This document shows positions 44,596-55,750 of a stretch of DNA of 64,000 bases, piece after piece. The notes beneath the pieces were generated by a model. It was not told the DNA's origin, did not search any database, and saw only the letters and a program-made list of their open reading frames with translations. Both the position numbers and the translations under genes were made by a program. Position 1 is the first letter of the stretch. The number at the start of each line of letters is the position of its first letter. Source of the DNA: Nemertoderma westbladi (Eukaryota > Xenacoelomorpha > Nemertodermatida > Nemertodermatidae); contig JAUCBJ010006637.1 in assembly GCA_032718475.1 (NCBI GenBank), positions 1-64,000 on the forward strand. The letters run 5' to 3'.

Positions 44596-45733
44596 TGTTC
44601 GCGCTTTCAGACCTTTAGCAGTTTAACCTGCCAAATTAGGATGTCTTCTAGATAATAGATAGTCTTTAGCCTACGACAAATATTTGATACACTACATTAG
44701 CCGAAACCAGTCTATGCGCGATCATTCACCCGCTGGATATACCCGGGAGACTGGATTCGGAAGCCTAATCGTATTGCGGGATAGGCCTACTGTATTATTC
44801 GACTGATCTTAATATATATAATCTCTGACAAATATTATTCACTTTCGGGAAATATTAACAGTTCCTTTAGGACGTGGCGCTCTAAATATATAAACAGAGT
44901 TATGACTTAAACCAGACGCAACGGGATGGCTATAGATTCACGTATATGGCGCATTCTTTAGGAGATGCTTCGTTATCAATCACAATCATACACAATGCTG
45001 CACAATGCTGCGCACCAATCTGCCGACCTTCACTAATTTTAGTCACATACAAAGAGAATAACAGACAATACATGTAGGGCCTATAAAATAGCATTAGATT
45101 CACTTCAAACCACTTAATGTAAGTCGCAATCGTTATATGTATCCGGTCTCTCTAACCTTTAGTATATCAAGAAGATTGGGGTGTCTGATTGTTTATCAGT
45201 ATTCCAAATATAATATTTCATCAACAAATATAATGAATAACCGACAGCAAAGCAGTAATGTTAAGGTATGAATGATTATGAGTGACTGAGATAACGGATA
45301 TACGTTCTATAATTAAGCCTACTAATGTTGATGCTAAAGACTGAAACACGGAGGTTCCACGCCGGTGTTGTAGGCTGTGGAAGAAATCACATACTGACTC
45401 ACTTCCCTAGATTCTATATACCATCTCCAACACAGAGGCAAAAAACGCTCTGATTGGTCGACCGAACAAAGAGAGAACAAAGAACAAAGAGATGTTCTAC
45501 GTGGCAATATCAGCTGTTAGCCGTCGTCATGGTATCTACACTGTTTCAAGAGGATCCGGCTTATTGCGTCATAGAATTGCTAATCATGTCCGCTAAAGTA
45601 CACATACGAAGAAATGGCTTTTATGTCCTCTAAAACAACAATACAGTAAGGACACGGCCTTTTATGCCGGTTAAACCAACTACAGAGTACTTTACGGGGA
45701 AAATAACCGGCTAATTACGCAAAAGCCTTTACA
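44596..45733 (-). repeat. 3' LTR of copy C
   Basis: 1138 bp with TG...CA ends on the minus strand (TGTAAAGGCT ... GCGCGAACA). Clearly related to but diverged from the LTRs of copy A. Next to it inside the element (45734-45741, reverse strand) is the purine run GGGAGCGG, preceded by the same small TCCCA/TGGGA hairpin as in copy A. Confidence 0.95.
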
Positions 45734-46204
45734 CCGCTCCCAGAAAATGGGATTTAAGTCTATAAAATATAACAAATCACAGTTTCTAAAATATAAAGAT
45801 ACTCTAAACAGTTAGTCTTTCTTACGCAGACGGCGTTTACGCAGTTTTTTGAGGCTAGCAAGAGTCCTTTTCTCTTTGGGGGGAGCCACTTTACTAGGAG
45901 GGCCATAACTCCTGGGTGAAGGGTGCAATATGATTGCATCAGAAGGTGTAGGATTATGGTCGAGGTATCTGCCGTTTCGATATGCTTCTCCTCGAGCTGA
46001 TTTTCCTCCGCTCGTAGCTGGATACGTTCATCCAAAAACTCTCGCAGAGAATAGGATCGTCCAAGTTCGATAACTTCCTAGAGATTCTGGATTTCCCGAT
46101 CGAACTGAGATATAGTTACTTTGTTTACCGCTTGGACTTGCTAGTGCAGTTTACGTTTATCTGAACAAGCGTAAGTTCCTTTTCTGATCTTTGTAGAATA
46201 GCGT

Positions 46205-46762
46205 CTAACTCATTTGGTACAACGCTCTCTGCCACTTTGGTGACAGGTTATATCGTGTTAAGCCGGGATGATGGTAAGGGTTAAACAGCGATATTAAATG
46301 TCCGCGTCCCAATCCTGCTAGGTAGGATGGGCTAATATCTAGGAAGCCCACAACCGGGGTGCCACCGACTAATTGTTCAGGTAACACTAGATCTTTGAAC
46401 AGTGAGTACAGCTCGGGAGGATCCGTCATACTAATAGGATCAAGAGTCTGAGGTCTCACTAGGGAATGAGGAGATCTGATCGAGTATTCCGAAACTCTGA
46501 TCATTGGTTTATTTAAGGATCGTCTGAGTCGAACGAGCGTAGGTGATACGTCAAACAAATTTCGCTCGAAACTCCCGCAAGTATAGCGAGTAAAACCGTG
46601 TTTAGTGCAACGTCTCCGCGGATGTTTATGTCTTTCCGTTTGTTGGTTGGGTCTTGGGCATTCATCGCAAAATACCAAAAACGCACGTCTTGTAGGGGAA
46701 ACGCGAGTGATCTTTCTCCAGCTTACAATATTCTTCCATCCGTTCGAAGCTATCCGGTACAA
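46205..46762 (-). pseudogene. Extra ORF of copy C, C-terminal segment (unknown, Cys-rich start)
   Basis: Open frame of 185 codons between pol and the 3' LTR. From about 46695 downward it reads RRAFLVFCDECPRP...RRRCTKHGFTRYTC, two Cys pairs with nearby His and a basic stretch that could bind zinc. Then follows a Pro/Leu-rich region (SLFKDLVLPEQLVGG). The first ~22 codons of the open frame are a shifted reading of the upstream ORF, so the true junction is a frameshift near 46690-46700. Related sequence in copy A (34480-34920) is full of stops. I do not recognise the family. No signal peptide or membrane segment suggests an envelope protein. Confidence 0.5.
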
Positions 46763-46868
46763 CAGGTAGCGGTCGATCGGCGGTAAGATACATCATAGTG
46801 GAATAGAGCCGTTTGAGTTCTACCATGCGGTCATGATGTATACCTTGAGGATATCGAGTTTCTAGATT

Positions 46869-47195
46869 TTATTGACTGGCAATATTGAGATATGTTTCTC
46901 TCAGGAATTCCAGATAATCGTTGAAGTCGCTGCGTTTATCCGGCTCCTCAACGTCTTCTCTTTCGAGTCTGTTTCGAATAGAATTATCGTGTTCCATTCT
47001 CGGTTTATCGTTCCGCCTCCGCTGGGTAGGATATTTAAATCGTACCATTTCCCTTTTGGTGTCTATATCGTTCGTATCGTGTAGGTCGATAGGATGACCA
47101 GTAGTTAAGAAGTCCATATACGTACCATTACGATGCACATAGCGAGCGGTGCATTTTCTACAGTCCAACCCAAGCGCAAGTTGCTCCCGGGACAT
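46869..47195 (-). CDS. Extra ORF of copy C, N-terminal segment (unknown)
   Basis: 108 codons starting MSREQLALGLDCRKC, six bases after the stop of the 43-codon ORF upstream. It has a CxxC pair near residue 12, then a charged middle (KYPTQRRRNDKPRMEH) and an acidic-basic C-terminus. It ends at TAA where copy B has CAG and continues, so it is probably a truncated version of a longer protein that includes the reading through 46700 and perhaps 46205-46690. Function unknown. Position behind pol is where some LTR elements carry env or accessory genes, but nothing here looks like env. Confidence 0.5.
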   Translation of the reverse strand: MSREQLALGLDCRKCTARYVHRNGTYMDFLTTGHPIDLHDTNDIDTKREMVRFKYPTQRRRNDKPRMEHDNSIRNRLEREDVEEPDKRSDFNDYLEFLRETYLNIASQ

Positions 47196-47201
47196 TGGCG
47201 G

Positions 47202-47333
47202 TTAGATATAACGACCATCGTCCTCCGTAGTAGTTGGACCAGCGTCGCCGCGTATCAAGCTATCAACAAACGCTTGCAAAGGTAGAGTATATCGCTCCCT
47301 GATACCAAGATCATCTTCTATCAACTCAATCAT
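47202..47333 (-). CDS. Small ORF of copy C (43 aa, unknown)
   Basis: Reads MIELIEDDLGIRERYTLPLQ and ends DDGRYI before TAA. The same ORF is intact in copy B (37110-37241), and its start is recognisable in copy A (from 34231), where it is fused to downstream sequence by a deletion. Conservation of start, stop and frame in two separately degraded copies suggests it was once translated. It is too short for family assignment. Confidence 0.45.
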   Translation of the reverse strand: MIELIEDDLGIRERYTLPLQAFVDSLIRGDAGPTTTEDDGRYI

Positions 47334-49013
47334 ATCTGCTATATAAGTTTATCCATATTATAATGAGTTTATATTTAGGCGAGCGGGCGTCGCTGCCTAC
47401 CCCTCTCTGCCCCCGGACAGTGCAAGATCCTCAGCGCCGATGTACCGTCGTTGCTGTGCTTTCGCCAACGATGTAGCTACACAACGACAACGATAACTGG
47501 CACAAGTCACTCCACTGTCCGTCCCAAAGGCTTAGATGTACTTCAGGTTCTTACTGGAGAGTTAGGGTTACTTTCACAATTGCGACTCGCTACTGTAAAC
47601 ACACCTTAGTAGTAACATTCACCTACAAACGCACAAATTCCACGTAACTGTCACAAATGGTACACATTCTATCACACATTCGGGTCATTTGTCCATTAGT
47701 CAGTGCCTTCCAGAATGTCACGTTGTTATTATGTATCCTTGGATACTAGCGGTGTGCTATTTATTCCGTATGCTATTCAATGAGCAAGCCTTTTATTGTT
47801 CTTTTAACTCACTTCTAATTCTAGCGTGGTTGTTGCCATGGTGACATTATGGAAAGCTAGCGGTAGAATTAGGGTAATTCTCATGCATACAGATCTGGGA
47901 TGCTATTTAATAGTAATTCTTTAATTGTCAATATCCTCTCTATATATGATTTTAATAAATGTGATTTTGAAAATATGAAAATATGATTTTATGAATTTTA
48001 TCGGCTATTGACTATATATTGGAGATTCTCGCACACTGATACACTTAATAGAGTGAATCTCCGCTCCCATGATCTATTAATTAATGGAATTTTGGGAATG
48101 TTATAAATTGTACAAAATGACAATTTATTAAATTCATTGAAATATATGAATTTAAATTTATTCCCGTAAATTTTATTATTTAATGTTAAATAGACGTATT
48201 TTTATTCCAGAACGTGTCTGGGGACTGGGATCCTTGATTCTAGGAATTTTGTCTTTTTAAGAGTATCGGTAAGTGCTACGATATCTTAATCGACTAGAAT
48301 GTTAAAGGATCTAAAATTTGACAGATTTTGTAAATATTAATAATTAATATTTAGGATGGGCACCAGTTTATTCCAGAACTTGTCTGGGGACGTTAACCAC
48401 TGATTCTAAAATTTGTCTTTCAAGTATATCGGTGGGTGCCGCGATATCTTAATCGACTAGAATTACAGATGGTCAAAGGTTTAACAGATTTATTTGCGTT
48501 TTACGCTACTGTTATAGGGACATCACGCTACTATATGTATTATTATATATGGTATGAGAGCAATATCGCACGAAGCAATGTCAGTGAGAAGAGGCAAGTC
48601 GTTTCCAAGGTCTACCCAGAGCTTGGTTTAGCCGAGACACGAGGATCTGAACTTTGCATTCCTAATACTCTGCCTACCAATAATACTTGAATATAGTAGT
48701 GGCTTTATTGTACTTTAATAAGTACGGACATTTCATCTTACTATAGTCACGTATTTATAATATGATACGGACAGTAAGGAAAGAGAAAAATAATTATTTC
48801 TCGCCGTTGCACTAAATATATATTATAAGTAATTACGTAAGTAATAAACACTAATATATATTGCACTAATCTACTAAATAATCGCTAAAATAACATTCTA
48901 CTAAGTAAAATTAAAGAAAACGATTATAATTAAATTACATAATAATATATACATAATATAAAATAATAAAATAAATATAAAATAATATAGTCACACACCC
49001 ACTCCGTATGTTG
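47334..49013 (-). other. Non-coding 3' region of copy C
   Basis: Homologous to 32580-34230 in copy A and 37242-38886 in copy B. It includes the same ~176-bp tandem duplication (near 48180-48480 on the plus strand, with GTCTGGGGAC and GATATCTTAATCGACTAG in each unit). No gene seen. Confidence 0.65.
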
Positions 49014-50414
49014 TTACGTTATGGAGTCCCTAGATATTTGTTGGATTAGGGAGGTGGTCGTGGGAAGAGTATCTTGCCTTCCATAGTTTCCGGACAGTTT
49101 TCGGTCTCTTTCCAGTAAACATAAACGACCAGCTGGGCGATTGAGTGGTTGTGTTACTTTCTCCGCTCCCTTGGCCTGTCTAATCTCAGTCGGGTTAAGG
49201 TGGGGAGGCCATTCATCTTCTTTACTTAGGAAGTCGGGTTCACCTAACCAGTCTGGAATATCTGTCAGTTCTTGAGGAGTTGCTCCTCTGGAGGCGATGT
49301 CGGCTAGATTGATCGTCTCGGGGCAATGTCTCCATTGATCTACATTGGAGTTGATGTCGTCATTATCTGAGGAGTATGGTGTTCCCTCAGTTGGGTCGTC
49401 AACTTCACTGCTCTCCACTTCCCGTTCACTTAATTGATATACCTGTTCTTTTGGTAATCTTTCCATAAGAGTTCTACGAGAAGGGCCAGTAAAGTACCAA
49501 CCTACTCTAGTTCTTCCCGCATAGACTTGTAGTGGTTGCGGTTGAGCAGGCCGTTTCTCCAATGTCTCGAGCGCTTCATGCGCGTTTTGACCGATGAGTA
49601 TTTGCACTCCAGGGTAATCGGTGTTGAATCTAGGTATTTCCAGCTGCTGGGTGAAATCGTCCTCATCCCAGTTATAAGGTTCCACTTGAGTGGTAGCGAA
49701 GTTCTTTATCGCCACCATTTTTACTGACCTTATGCTAAGTTCTCCTAGTTCATCCTGGGGGGTGGACAACGCACCTACATAATAATCCGCGATTACTGTA
49801 GATTTCCAAACCTGCATAATTCCTGACATGTTTAGCTTAGTTCGGAACTTGGGTTGTCCAGCAAAGATGTCTTCGGCTAGTTCTTTGTCGATGAATGTTC
49901 CTGTACTACCGGAGTCAAGGAGGGCGTTCACTACATAACTCCTTTTAGGTCCGTGGACCCTTACCTGTACTACAGGAAATTCTCGGATTCCTACATTGGA
50001 AGATGGCGCTTTCCAAGATGGTTGTCGATCAGAAGTAGTTAGGGTGAGGTCGCTGTCTGTATCTTTTTCATACGTGAGTGCTCGATACACTGCGGTATTT
50101 ATCATGTAACAGGATTCGTTTTCGTCGGAGAACTCGTCCGTATAGAATCCTTCCATCTCAGATTGATCAGTGTCGTTCACATCACTGAATTGGACATGTA
50201 GTTCGGAATCACTTACCTGACTTGGACTATTTCGCTCGAATTCAGTGTGCAACAAGATATGGTGTTTCGCACCGCACTTTGCACACCTTGTGTCGGAGTA
50301 ACAGGTTCGCCGTCGGTGTCCTTGTCTGAGGCAATTATAACACAACCGCTTATCCCACATGACTTCCCGTCTCTCTGCTAATGATTTCTTCAGGAATTCA
50401 TCACACATATTCAA
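49014..50414 (-). pseudogene. Protease and remnant pol of copy C (after a frameshift)
   Basis: Continuation of gag after a frameshift. It contains the second and third knuckle segments (CYNCLRQGH...C, CAKCGAKHH), the protease motif LLDSGSTGTFIDKELAED, then YSSDNDDINSNVDQWRHCP. In that last stretch RT and most of RNase H have been deleted at the same junction as in copy B. A second, copy-specific deletion (KGAEKV joined to TQPLNRPAG) removes the rest of RNase H and integrase. The frame ends at the family's normal C-terminus (TTTSLIQQISRDSIT). Confidence 0.85.
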
Positions 50415-53400
50415 ACGGTGAGTCCCGTCACATAGCTACATTTGATGTTACTTACCTTATTTTGAATAACCTTGTGCACACTCATTCTTTCTTCGGGCTT
50501 TCTCACCATAATTCTCTTGGGAGACGTGGGAGGAGTTTTTCTTACCTGTTCTCTCCTGTCATTGGTTCGAGACTTGAATTTACTTACCTGGTCTTTAGGC
50601 GTTTTATTGACATAATAAGATCTTTCAGTGTCTTTCCCGCTATCCTCTCCTTGAGAAGTCTGGCTTTCGCCATCGTCTGTATTACACACTGGTGTTACCT
50701 TTCTCCTAGAGACGGGTTTCTCACTTACCTTGTTTTCCGGTGTCTTCTCTTTGGACTGCTTTATGAGCTGTAATTTCACTTCGCCATCCAAGAATGACAT
50801 GAGATCAGCCATGGTAGGGTCTCGTTGTTGTTGTTCCATCATATATAACACTTTCTTGTCCCAGCGTGTACCTACTCCACCCTTCGGTAAAGTAGAAGCC
50901 ACTGCTCTAATAACCATAGCACTCTGATACTCGTGAGACTTACCTAGCCAATCTAATTGTCTGCAGATCTCCTGAATCTCATCGGAAAACTCTATAATCC
51001 CGCTGCTAATAAACTTTCGGGGCGCTACCAACTTTGCATACAAATACCCAGCTATGTTATTCCTATTACCATACCTGATGTTTAGTGTATCCCAGACTTG
51101 TCTTAATCCGTCTGGATGTCCAATAAACTTTAACGCCATTAACTTGGGAGATCCTTCCAAGCACTCGATGAGGAATCTAAGTTTCTCTCCATTAGATAGT
51201 ACAGAGTTCTGTATGTTATCTTTGTAATATTCATTAAAAGGTAACCATTTCATCTCATCTCCATTGAACTTGACGATCTCTCCCACCTTTACCGCTTGCC
51301 GGGCTTCGGTTCTAGCCATTTGACGCGTAAAACTTTCTTGGGCCATCGAGTTATTTAATATTGAGGTATCGGTATATAAATTTCTCGGATTATGATCAGG
51401 TCTATAGGGAATATCATTATCAACATGTCTATAATTACCCTTAATAGGGTTCACTATAGGAGTTTCTACTTCGCTAGCAGTATATATGCGTGTAGGCTCC
51501 ACACCTTGCGCATGAGATACTTCAGACCTAACAGGTTGACACATTGTTACCGGGGGTGGTGGTATACCCTTTTGTAAATTTACTAATTTATCGCGTTCTA
51601 GCGCGATACTTTGCTGCACTTCTTGCAACTCTAACCTACTTTCCTTTACGGTTCCCTTTAACTGTTGAACAGTCCCTTCTAACTCTCTGACCTGTTGGGA
51701 GGAGCGCACTCGATTCTCCTCCATCTTTCCGAGGAGAATATCCATCCCCCGCCGTCTCTCGTCTACCCAATCAACTGCTGAAGTGGGATCCGCCAACGTC
51801 GTAGCGGGCAGACGAGGGACTACGGGCGATATATCCTTTATATTTCGCTCGGAGTCCAGGACCGACACTGTTTCAGGGGCTGTTCCTCTAAGCACAGATA
51901 ATTTGGTGCTGTATAAAGGGAATTTAAAGGTAGGTTCTGGGAGTACAGGTGTCTCTATCACCGAAGGGGTGATTTCAAGAACAGGCCTAATTATTTCAGG
52001 CTCATCTACTATAGTAGGGAGTCTTTCTATTTTAATTATTTGGTCTGTGGGTTCTGTACTACCTAAGTTTGTATTAGTTAGTTGCCTTCTAACAGCTGGG
52101 GGCAAATCAGGCAATTTCTGACGGTGAGATGTTCTTCTACGCCTACTTAGACGAGATCTATTTCCTCCGCCTTCAGGATCGGTGGTATCGCCTTCCTCAG
52201 ATGATGTATAACCTTGTCTTTTGGGAGTAGATCGATTCATCATCTGCATATTACTAGCTGTTAACTGTTTATTAAAGTTGTCTTGCTTCTCTTGAAGATT
52301 TTCCAACTCTAGTTGGGCAGTCTCTTCAGACGCCTTTCGTTCTGCTTCTGCCACTGCCTCTGCCGCTTTTCTTTCCACTTCGGCTGCTTTTCTTTCCGCT
52401 TCTACAGCCTTTCTTTCCGCTTCTGCCGCTGCCGCTGCCGCTTTTCTTTCCACTTCGGCTGCTTTTCTTTCCGCTTCTACAGCCTTTCTTTCCGCTTCTG
52501 CCGCTGCCACTGCTGCTGCCACTGCTGCTATCTTTCTGTCTTCTATACGTTTTTTCTTTACTTGTTCTTCTTGAACCTTAGCGATGCGGATGCTTTCATT
52601 GAATTTAGCTTCGTTCGCAGCTAACCTATCCACATCGATTGCGTCCAACACACGCTGGGCTCCTTCACTATTAGGGCTAAGCCCCTCTAGTCTTCTCCTC
52701 AACTCTTCATCTCCTACAAAACGTTGATAGTCCGACAGATAGATGTCAATGGCATCCCTCTTATGCGGCTTCTCTGCCGTCGCTTCACTTTCCACTTGGG
52801 AAAAAGTAGCGTCTGTTAATTCTCCATGGGTTGAGCGCTCATCCAGTTGGGCTTTCCACTGAGTCGTTCCCTGCACCTGGAGGCTCACCCGTTGAAACCA
52901 AGTCTTTACGGCAACTTGCAACGACGTGTGTTGTCTACTTTTAGAAGCCTCCTCAAAGGCTGATAAGATTAGCCTGATTCGTAGAATTCTTTCTCTAACT
53001 TGATAAAGCAGTTGTCCCTGCTCTTGAGGTCCTTGGGGTTGTTGAAACAGTTGTTTTTCTACTCGCTCCATAGAGCTTACGAATCCCTGTACGTATCCGG
53101 CTACGGACCTCTTCCACACAGCTGGATCGACGGTTTCCTTGGTTACTCCCATCCTGTGTATATCTTCCCAGGCAGCTTCTGATAAATCAAACGGGAGTCC
53201 GGGTCCGGGGAAGTTCCATTGCGACTCGACAATAGACTTCAGTTCTTCCCTTGTATATCCCGCATAACTATCTTTAGTCGATCGCTTACTTCTCACCCAA
53301 TCGATCTGGTGTTCTTCCACCACAATCAATAACCTAGTGAGTACGGCTGCAGGAAGGATGAGAAGGGGATCCGAATAAACCGCATCCGTCATCTTTGCTC

Positions 53401-53707
53401 CGCGCTCGGGTGTCAGCTCTACAGTATCCTCACTACTGGAGCTGTCGGACCATTGAGAAATAAGTTCTTGGCTCGCGAGTTGTTGTTGTTCCGCTGCTTC
53501 TTGGTCCCGCTTGACCTGAGCTCTAGTGCCTATGATAGACCTACGGTGTTGGACCAGCCTATGTTCTGATATTACTACTGGGGGAATGATCTTTCTTACA
53601 GTAGGAGGTGAGTTGAACTTCTGTTTAACACGTTCCACACTCCTGTCTAGGTCACATATGGTTGTATCTAGGAGACTGTCTGACAGATTTTGCTTTGTGT
53701 CAGACAT
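50411..53707 (-). CDS. Gag protein of copy C (frameshifted at the first zinc knuckle)
   Basis: 1098 codons starting MSDTKQNLSDSLLD, aligned to the start of copy A. It contains the N-terminal gag domain, an alanine/glutamate/lysine coiled coil with internal duplication (two AERKAVEAERKAAEVERKAA-type blocks), and the DUF1759-like region (FNGDEMKWLPFNEYYKDNI). It ends just after VSNIK, where a small net deletion of about seven bases relative to copy B removes the first CCHC knuckle and shifts the frame. The structural part of gag is otherwise undamaged and could still be made. Confidence 0.9.
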   Translation of the reverse strand: MSDTKQNLSDSLLDTTICDLDRSVERVKQKFNSPPTVRKIIPPVVISEHRLVQHRRSIIGTRAQVKRDQEAAEQQQLASQELISQWSDSSSSEDTVELTPERGAKMTDAVYSDPLLILPAAVLTRLLIVVEEHQIDWVRSKRSTKDSYAGYTREELKSIVESQWNFPGPGLPFDLSEAAWEDIHRMGVTKETVDPAVWKRSVAGYVQGFVSSMERVEKQLFQQPQGPQEQGQLLYQVRERILRIRLILSAFEEASKSRQHTSLQVAVKTWFQRVSLQVQGTTQWKAQLDERSTHGELTDATFSQVESEATAEKPHKRDAIDIYLSDYQRFVGDEELRRRLEGLSPNSEGAQRVLDAIDVDRLAANEAKFNESIRIAKVQEEQVKKKRIEDRKIAAVAAAVAAAEAERKAVEAERKAAEVERKAAAAAAEAERKAVEAERKAAEVERKAAEAVAEAERKASEETAQLELENLQEKQDNFNKQLTASNMQMMNRSTPKRQGYTSSEEGDTTDPEGGGNRSRLSRRRRTSHRQKLPDLPPAVRRQLTNTNLGSTEPTDQIIKIERLPTIVDEPEIIRPVLEITPSVIETPVLPEPTFKFPLYSTKLSVLRGTAPETVSVLDSERNIKDISPVVPRLPATTLADPTSAVDWVDERRRGMDILLGKMEENRVRSSQQVRELEGTVQQLKGTVKESRLELQEVQQSIALERDKLVNLQKGIPPPPVTMCQPVRSEVSHAQGVEPTRIYTASEVETPIVNPIKGNYRHVDNDIPYRPDHNPRNLYTDTSILNNSMAQESFTRQMARTEARQAVKVGEIVKFNGDEMKWLPFNEYYKDNIQNSVLSNGEKLRFLIECLEGSPKLMALKFIGHPDGLRQVWDTLNIRYGNRNNIAGYLYAKLVAPRKFISSGIIEFSDEIQEICRQLDWLGKSHEYQSAMVIRAVASTLPKGGVGTRWDKKVLYMMEQQQRDPTMADLMSFLDGEVKLQLIKQSKEKTPENKVSEKPVSRRKVTPVCNTDDGESQTSQGEDSGKDTERSYYVNKTPKDQVSKFKSRTNDRREQVRKTPPTSPKRIMVRKPEERMSVHKVIQNKVSNIKCSYVTGLTV

Positions 53708-55564
53708 GTTGGTTTGTACAGTTGAATGCCTACTGCTATATTACAGTTTAAGCAAGTCTAGTAATTCAGTATCACTGTTAGCCTAGTAATTAATTACCGA
53801 TACTGCTACTCAGTGTAGCGTGATATATATAATATATTAGAATACCGGTATGCTTATAGTATATATAAGTATTATTACAGACTAGGTTTGTCACAGAATA
53901 CCGGTAGGTAATTTCAGCACAAATATATATAAATATATAATAGGCCTATCGTGAATACCGGTATACAGCTTACACTTATAGTGTATATAAGTATAATTAT
54001 TAACTAGAATTAATTACAGAATACCGGTATAATTTCAGCCTAAATTTATATATATATAATAGGCCTATCATGAATACCGGTATACAGCTTACACTTATAG
54101 TGTATATAAGTATAATTATTAACTAGAATTAATTACAGAATACCGGTATAATTTCAGCCTAAAATTTATAGAAATAAATATAATAAGCCTATTGTAAATA
54201 CCGGTATGTCAATTATTTTAGAATAATTGAATTTCTGAATTTTTAGGGGTTACTTGGTTACTTTAACTTACTTTATTACCGTTATTTGAGCAGTAGTCCA
54301 ACTGATATTGAGACCTAGTTGATGTATGGCAGGCCTACTATTTATAAATCGTTTGAGTTGATTTATAATATATATACCCGTTTAAATGGGTTTTTGTCAA
54401 TATTTGAAATAAATGTTATTATTTCTGGGGGAGTCACTACACAGAAGCTGTGCGCTCTCAGTGAAGTGCTACTTGTTGGACACTAAAACAAATAATTCTA
54501 ATTTACCTAAGTTACTTAATACTACAAATTATGTACAATTCGGGTTGAGATTACAATCTCTAAATAAACACAAAAAAAAAATTACAAATACACAAATACG
54601 AATTTTTAGGGTAATTTTACAAGAAGTCTACTAACCAGCCTAACAAAGGGTTAGAATATCTGGTTATTACTACGGACAGGGTACTACGGTATTTGAAAAT
54701 AATAAGTAGTAGTAAATATACTGCGTTGTCCAGATAGGAAAATACCACCGTCTGACGACTTATAGCCGTATCGCTATAAGTACTACGTTATGTATCACGG
54801 AGTGTTCCTACCCAGAAGTTAATTACCGCGGTCTACCAGAACCAACGTGCCTATTAACCACTTTACAACACAAATATGCTGCCTACACGCTAATTACCTT
54901 CGGAAAGCACTGTACACTAAACCCTAAATTAGGTACAAGTACTTGTACAACAAATAATCAGTAGTTAAAAATACTTGAACAGCTAAAAGAACCACGGTAT
55001 CTGCCGGAGTGACCAAAGCATAAAATCTCCAGTCTTTACCTACACCAAGCAGCCCTGATGTAGTACCGGGGTTAGTTTAACTATAACGGTATGTATAACA
55101 AGCACAATTACTGTAGGAATAAACTTGGGGATATGAATGTTGCGAATAATCGCATAAACTCTGAATAATAAATATTACGCTACGCGTACAGACTACTCAA
55201 ACAAAATGCAGACTAAATACTGACAGACTACTATCAAGCCTAAACAAACCACGGTATATGCAGACTCCGAAATGGTTAGTTAGTATGCGTTCTAACCTAG
55301 TAGTACGACTTATTCTTTCAGAGGGGGTTTACCTCACAGCGCTGGAAGCCCCTACGTTCCCAACTGGCACTTTATCGGACATACACTCTACACACACCGA
55401 AATTTCCTCAGACCTAACAACAGCCAGACAACTATCCAGCCTACAAATTATCTAAATAAGAATTATACGCTACCTGTACAGATTACACAAACAAAGTACA
55501 GACCAAACGATGGCAGACTACTATCAAGCCTAAATAAACTACAGTATATGCAGACTCCGAAATG
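53708..55564 (-). other. Leader of copy C, inner part
   Basis: Between gag and the nested LINE. 53840-54210 contains a ~118-bp tandem repeat carrying TACCGGTA and TAGGCCTA palindromes (clear units start near 53939 and 54057). 55250-55500 matches one unit of the leader duplication of copy A. The other unit lies beyond the LINE at 60421-60620. Confidence 0.75.
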
Positions 55565-55750
55565 ATTAGAAAAGAATAGATTTTTCTAGTCTAGTATTCT
55601 AGTAGAAGTAGTACATACCAGCATGTACTGATGTAGGCCTATTGCGTCGCTGCTACCTGTCACTCCATATTACAACTTTGTTAGATTCCAACAGTAGAAC
55701 CCGTATTCCCTCACGTAGTCTTAAACCACCCGATACTAACCTAACAAGCA

